Shown here piece after piece: positions 61,187-64,000 of a DNA stretch of 64,000 nucleotides. Both the position numbers and the translations under genes were made by a program. The notes under the pieces are model-generated. The model was not told the origin of the DNA, did no database searches, and saw nothing but the letters and a program-made list of their open reading frames with translations. Each line of letters opens with the position of its first letter. Within the stretch, counting starts at the first letter, position 1. Source of the stretch: Senimuribacter intestinalis (GTDB lineage Bacteria > Bacillota > Clostridia > Peptostreptococcales > Anaerovoracaceae); assembly GCA_943192975.1 (NCBI GenBank), contig CALPCJ010000010.1, forward strand, positions 56,223-120,222, written 5' to 3'.

Positions 61187-61810
61187 ATGAAACAGGAACA
61201 CATTAAAGAAATTTTAGACATTTTGGAGGATACTTATCCGGACGCAGAGTGCGCACTGCATCATCAAAATGTATTTCAGCTTATTGTAGCGGTGGCTTTG
61301 TCCGCACAAACCACAGACAAAAGCGTCAATCAGGTGACTCCGGATTTATTCGCAGCTTATCCGGACGCTTTTGCACTGGGAAATGCCGACCCGGAGGAGG
61401 TTAGCGAGTATATCAGGCGAATCGGCATGTACAAGACGAAGTCAAAGAATATCGTAAAGATGGCGAAAATGCTGGCAGATCAATACGACGGCAAGGTGCC
61501 GGAGGACTACGACAAATTGGTGGAACTGCCGGGTGTAGGCAGGAAAACTGCTAACGTAGTGCTTTCTGTAGGATTTGGACATCAGCGTATTGCGGTGGAT
61601 ACTCACGTATTTAGAGTGGCAAACAGAATCGGTTTTGTCAGCGAAAAAGACGTGTTGAAAACAGAGATGGCGCTGATGGAAGTAATCCCTGAAGATAGAT
61701 GGTCGAGAACTCACCATTCACTGATTTTCCACGGCAGAAACTGCTGCGACGCCAGAAAGCCTGCTTGCGAAAACTGCAGCATAAAGGAACTTTGTGAGAA
61801 GCATTTATAA
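61187..61810 (+). CDS. nth: Endonuclease III
   Basis: DNA glycosylase/AP lyase for oxidised pyrimidines, 207 residues. VALSAQTTDKSVNQVTPDLF, the helix-hairpin-helix LVELPGVGRKTANVVLS with the catalytic Lys, VDTHVFRVANRIGF with the Asp, and the cluster cysteines CCDARKPACENCSIKELC. The ATG at 61187 has only a weak AGGT and sits at the predicted transcription start. Confidence 0.94.
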   Translation: MKQEHIKEILDILEDTYPDAECALHHQNVFQLIVAVALSAQTTDKSVNQVTPDLFAAYPDAFALGNADPEEVSEYIRRIGMYKTKSKNIVKMAKMLADQYDGKVPEDYDKLVELPGVGRKTANVVLSVGFGHQRIAVDTHVFRVANRIGFVSEKDVLKTEMALMEVIPEDRWSRTHHSLIFHGRNCCDARKPACENCSIKELCEKHL

Positions 61811-61844
61811 AGCGTTTGCGAAAGCAGGACAGAAAGGACAAGCT

Positions 61845-63194
61845 ATGAAAAAAAGAGCCTTGGCTTTACTTTTGACATGTACCATGATGCTGAGTGTGTC
61901 ATTTATATTGCAGCCGCAAGAAGCTGTAGCTGACTCAGGTACAGGGTATGCAGGACAGGATTGTACTGCAAACGAGACCGCCTCTTCCACCATTGACTAT
62001 GCCATGAGTAAGTACAAGCACCTGAGCACTTTTCCAAAGAGTGGAGAATGCTGGGGGTTTGCTGAGACTATCAACGGACTTTTGGCAGCGCAAAACGATG
62101 TTAACTATTTTACAGGACTAAAGAATACCCAGAAGAATTTCCTAAAAAAATGTCTTGGTGTTAAAGCGGGCACGCATATTCGTTTTTGCAATACCAGACA
62201 GTTTGACAGTTGGTCTGGTCATTCCGTGGTGCTTTTAAAGGTGACGGAAGATTATATTTATTGGGCTGACAATAATTATGACAGAGCCAATACGGTGCAG
62301 TATTACAGTGGCACTATCGATGATTTTTTCTCGATGTATGGACAGTATAGTTATCTGACTATGGTGAAAAAACCAGTTAAGTACAAAACTTATGCAGCCC
62401 CAACGGTATCTTCAATGCGAGATATGGAAGCTGGCGGAATTCGGTTGACATGGCTGAAGACCACTAATACAACCCGCTACGATGTGTACCGAAGCTACAA
62501 TAAAACCGGAACTTATAAGCGCATTGGAAAGACAGAGGACAGGGTTTTTCTTGATCGTTCTGTGGACATGGGACAAAAAGCTTACTACAAAATTAAAGCG
62601 GTCAAAACCAGTGGCAGCCAATACGGCAATATCGTATCAAACACGCTGAAGCTGGCGACACCTGTAGTTACCATAGAAAACAATCAGGCGGAAAGTAAGA
62701 TTACACTGTCTTGGGGACAGGTAGCTAAAGCAGATTGCTATAAAGTCTATCGTAAAATTGGAACGGACAGAGAAAAACTGGTAAAGACTACTACAAATCT
62801 GACCTATACTGCAAGGGTAAGCAATATCGAAGGTATCTGCCGGTACCGTGTAAAGGCGGTTTATGCTGGAAACAGTAGCGGGAATTCAGCTTACTCCAAA
62901 GCTGTTTATGTAGATATACAGCTGCAGCCGCCAACTGGTTTTTCCGGAGTGCTTCACGATGATGAGAATGGATCCGTTACGTTGTCATGGAATGAAGTAA
63001 AAGGCGCAGACTGTTATGAGCTCTACTGCAGCAGAACGATAAACGGTCCTTATTGGCTTGAGGCAACGATCAAAGATGAGACAACATATTTTGATTCGTT
63101 GAGAAAACCGGGGCAGCAGTACTACTACTTCCTCATTGCAAGAAATTCTGTAACCAGCACGAGCAGTCAGCCGTGCGATCCGATTTTGATTTAA
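61845..63194 (+). CDS. Secreted cysteine-protease-like protein with fibronectin type III-like repeats
   Basis: 449 residues. A signal peptide (RALALLLTCTMMLSVSFIL) ends near VADS. Residues ~50-175 look like a papain/CHAP-type domain: SGECWGFAETINGLL (Cys), WSGHSVVLLKVTEDYIYWAD (His then Asp). Three FnIII-like units follow, with IRLTWLKTTNTTRYDVYRS, ITLSWGQVAKADCYKVYRK and VTLSWNEVKGADCYELYCS. Likely surface or cell-wall acting; substrate unknown. AAAGGACAAGCT precedes the ATG. Confidence 0.75.
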   Translation: MKKRALALLLTCTMMLSVSFILQPQEAVADSGTGYAGQDCTANETASSTIDYAMSKYKHLSTFPKSGECWGFAETINGLLAAQNDVNYFTGLKNTQKNFLKKCLGVKAGTHIRFCNTRQFDSWSGHSVVLLKVTEDYIYWADNNYDRANTVQYYSGTIDDFFSMYGQYSYLTMVKKPVKYKTYAAPTVSSMRDMEAGGIRLTWLKTTNTTRYDVYRSYNKTGTYKRIGKTEDRVFLDRSVDMGQKAYYKIKAVKTSGSQYGNIVSNTLKLATPVVTIENNQAESKITLSWGQVAKADCYKVYRKIGTDREKLVKTTTNLTYTARVSNIEGICRYRVKAVYAGNSSGNSAYSKAVYVDIQLQPPTGFSGVLHDDENGSVTLSWNEVKGADCYELYCSRTINGPYWLEATIKDETTYFDSLRKPGQQYYYFLIARNSVTSTSSQPCDPILI

Positions 63195-63203
63195 CATGAT
63201 TGG

Positions 63204-63240
63204 AGCTGTCTCAAAATAAAATGAGACAGCTTTTGTTTTG
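63204..63240 (+). terminator. Terminator after the secreted protein gene
   Basis: AGCTGTCTCA (63204-63213) pairs with TGAGACAGCT (63222-63231), followed by TTTGTTTTG. Confidence 0.85.
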
Positions 63241-63519
63241 ACTTTCGACCAGAGCGCCGGCTTGAAGCAGTTAGTCAGGCAAATTCGTGTACGGGAGTAA
63301 ACCTGGCAGAAAGAGAATTAAGATATGCCGATGATTTACCCCGTGCCAATTTTGAGCTTGATTTCTGTATACATGGCGCGGACCTTTGAGAAAGTGCCAG
63401 GTAGAAAAGCTTTTTTAGAAAAAATGGCGGCGGCAGAAAGAAATGCAGACAGATAGTCGGAAAAACTTTAGCATCCTACAGTAAAATATCAAAAAAGTGG
63501 GTATTAGGCGGCAGGTGCG

Positions 63520-63657
63520 CGCCAGTTTTTTATGAAAATGAATCCCAATATGGCGTTTGGCGGATGGCTGACGCCATGTATACAAAAAAACGCTTAGAAG
63601 ATGGCGTTTTTCATGGGGTGAACGCCGGATATCCAAAAAAATATTGAGATTATGGCG
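63520..63657. repeat. Three inverted-repeat units with CGCC/GGCG arms
   Basis: Units of 36, 35 and 35 bp at 63520-63555, 63572-63606 and 63623-63657 start with CGCC and end with GGCG, with A-rich interiors. They have the same length and layout as the TGCATAT-armed units elsewhere but other arm sequences. The 63195-63760 stretch has no supported gene; its open frames have no ribosome sites. Confidence 0.6.
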
Positions 63658-63760
63658 CGCCGGATTCTCCGCAGCACAAGTTACCGCATGATTACTAGTT
63701 CTAAAAAATATGACGCCCCATTGGGCATCTATTTGACTTAAATGGTGGAAATAAAGAACA

Positions 63761-63795
63761 GGCGGTCTCAATCAATGAGACCGCCCGCTTTGTAA
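63761..63795. terminator. Terminator-like hairpin before the tandem repeats
   Basis: GGCGGTCTCA (63761-63770) pairs perfectly with TGAGACCGCC (63776-63785). Weak T-tracts on both sides. It may end a transcript from either side. Confidence 0.55.
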
Positions 63796-63799
63796 GGTC

Positions 63800-64000
63800 A
63801 TTGTCAGAGGACAACAAGGTTCCCGGGCACCCACCCGAAGCTTTGCTTCGTGGAAGGGTGGGGTTGTTATTGTCAGAGGACAACAAGGTTCCCGGGCACC
63901 CACCCGAAGCTTTGCTTCGTGGGAGGGTGGGGTTGTTATTGTCAGAGGACAACAAGGTTCCCGGGCACCCACCCGAAGCTTTGCTTCGTGGGAGGGTGGG
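63800..64000. repeat. Tandem 69-bp repeats, three copies to the window end
   Basis: Copies start at 63800, 63869 and 63938, nearly identical (one visible base change, GGAAGG or GGGAGG). Each contains ATTGTCAGAGGACAACAAGG, CACCCACCCGAAGC and GCTTCGTGG, which fold into a long imperfect hairpin. The array continues beyond the window. The 69-bp period is a multiple of three, so false repetitive open frames arise. Confidence 0.85.

Noticed and set aside
63701..63972. Minus-strand open frames with a 23-residue tandem peptide repeat
   Set aside because: The 69-bp DNA repeat has a period divisible by three and is open in two frames, which creates repetitive frames by itself; no ribosome site or hydrophobic/charged pattern suggesting a protein.
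63800..64000. CRISPR array at the window end
   Set aside because: Whole 69-bp units are repeated with no unique spacers.

Overview
The window looks like chromosome of an anaerobic, spore-forming Clostridia member (Eubacteriales). The gene set includes spoIVA, an anaerobic (cobalt-early) cobalamin pathway, ECF-type cobalt import, a CIRCE operator, sigma-54 type promoters and a Tn916-type element. A gut lineage such as Anaerovoracaceae would fit, but this is a guess from gene content. No rRNA, tRNA or CRISPR array was recognised.

Layout. 1-5.1 kb holds housekeeping genes: the ftsY end, der, plsY, gpsA, a metallo-beta-lactamase-fold hydrolase, a GNAT acetyltransferase and a small protein. 5.2-13.8 kb holds a LysR-controlled catabolic island. 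A leftward operon (sodium:solute symporter, 27-residue membrane peptide, ATC-hydrolase-like protein, class-I-amidotransferase-type hydrolase) faces a rightward dehydratase and M20 amidohydrolase, followed by miaB and a NUDIX gene. The symporter and the amidotransferase-type hydrolase are frameshifted in A-runs. 13.8-15.2 kb holds an array of 36-bp inverted repeats and a KilA-N gene.

15.2-39.4 kb is the centrepiece: three cobalamin riboswitches in three transcription units. One controls cbiMNQO (leftward). One controls a protein made of four homing-endonuclease-associated repeats plus cbiK. One controls a 19-gene operon from hemA/hemL through cbiA, cbiB, cobD, cbiP, cobA and cbiC. Together these encode the route from glutamyl-tRNA and imported cobalt to adenosylcobinamide phosphate. 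The nucleotide-loop genes (cobU, cobS, cobT) are not here.

39.4-51.6 kb: spoIVA is followed by what appears to be a sigma-54-controlled peptide-maturation/export locus (sigma factor, DUF4367 protein, a split maturation-type gene, Cys-His protein, ABC exporter, Ig-like protein). It is interrupted by a 5-kb mobilizable element (integrase, excisionase, MobT/Rep, XRE regulator, RibD/DHFR-like cargo). Two promoter regions on either side share about 150 bp of similar sequence ending in matching -24/-12 elements.

52-64 kb: cardiolipin synthase, a divergent MurT/GatD-like pair whose GatD member lacks its catalytic residues, small proteins, a LysM protein, an M50 protease, clpB under a CIRCE operator, a GntR regulator, nth with an apparently leaderless promoter, and a secreted cysteine-protease-like/FnIII protein. 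The last 800 bp is repeat-rich and has no supported gene.
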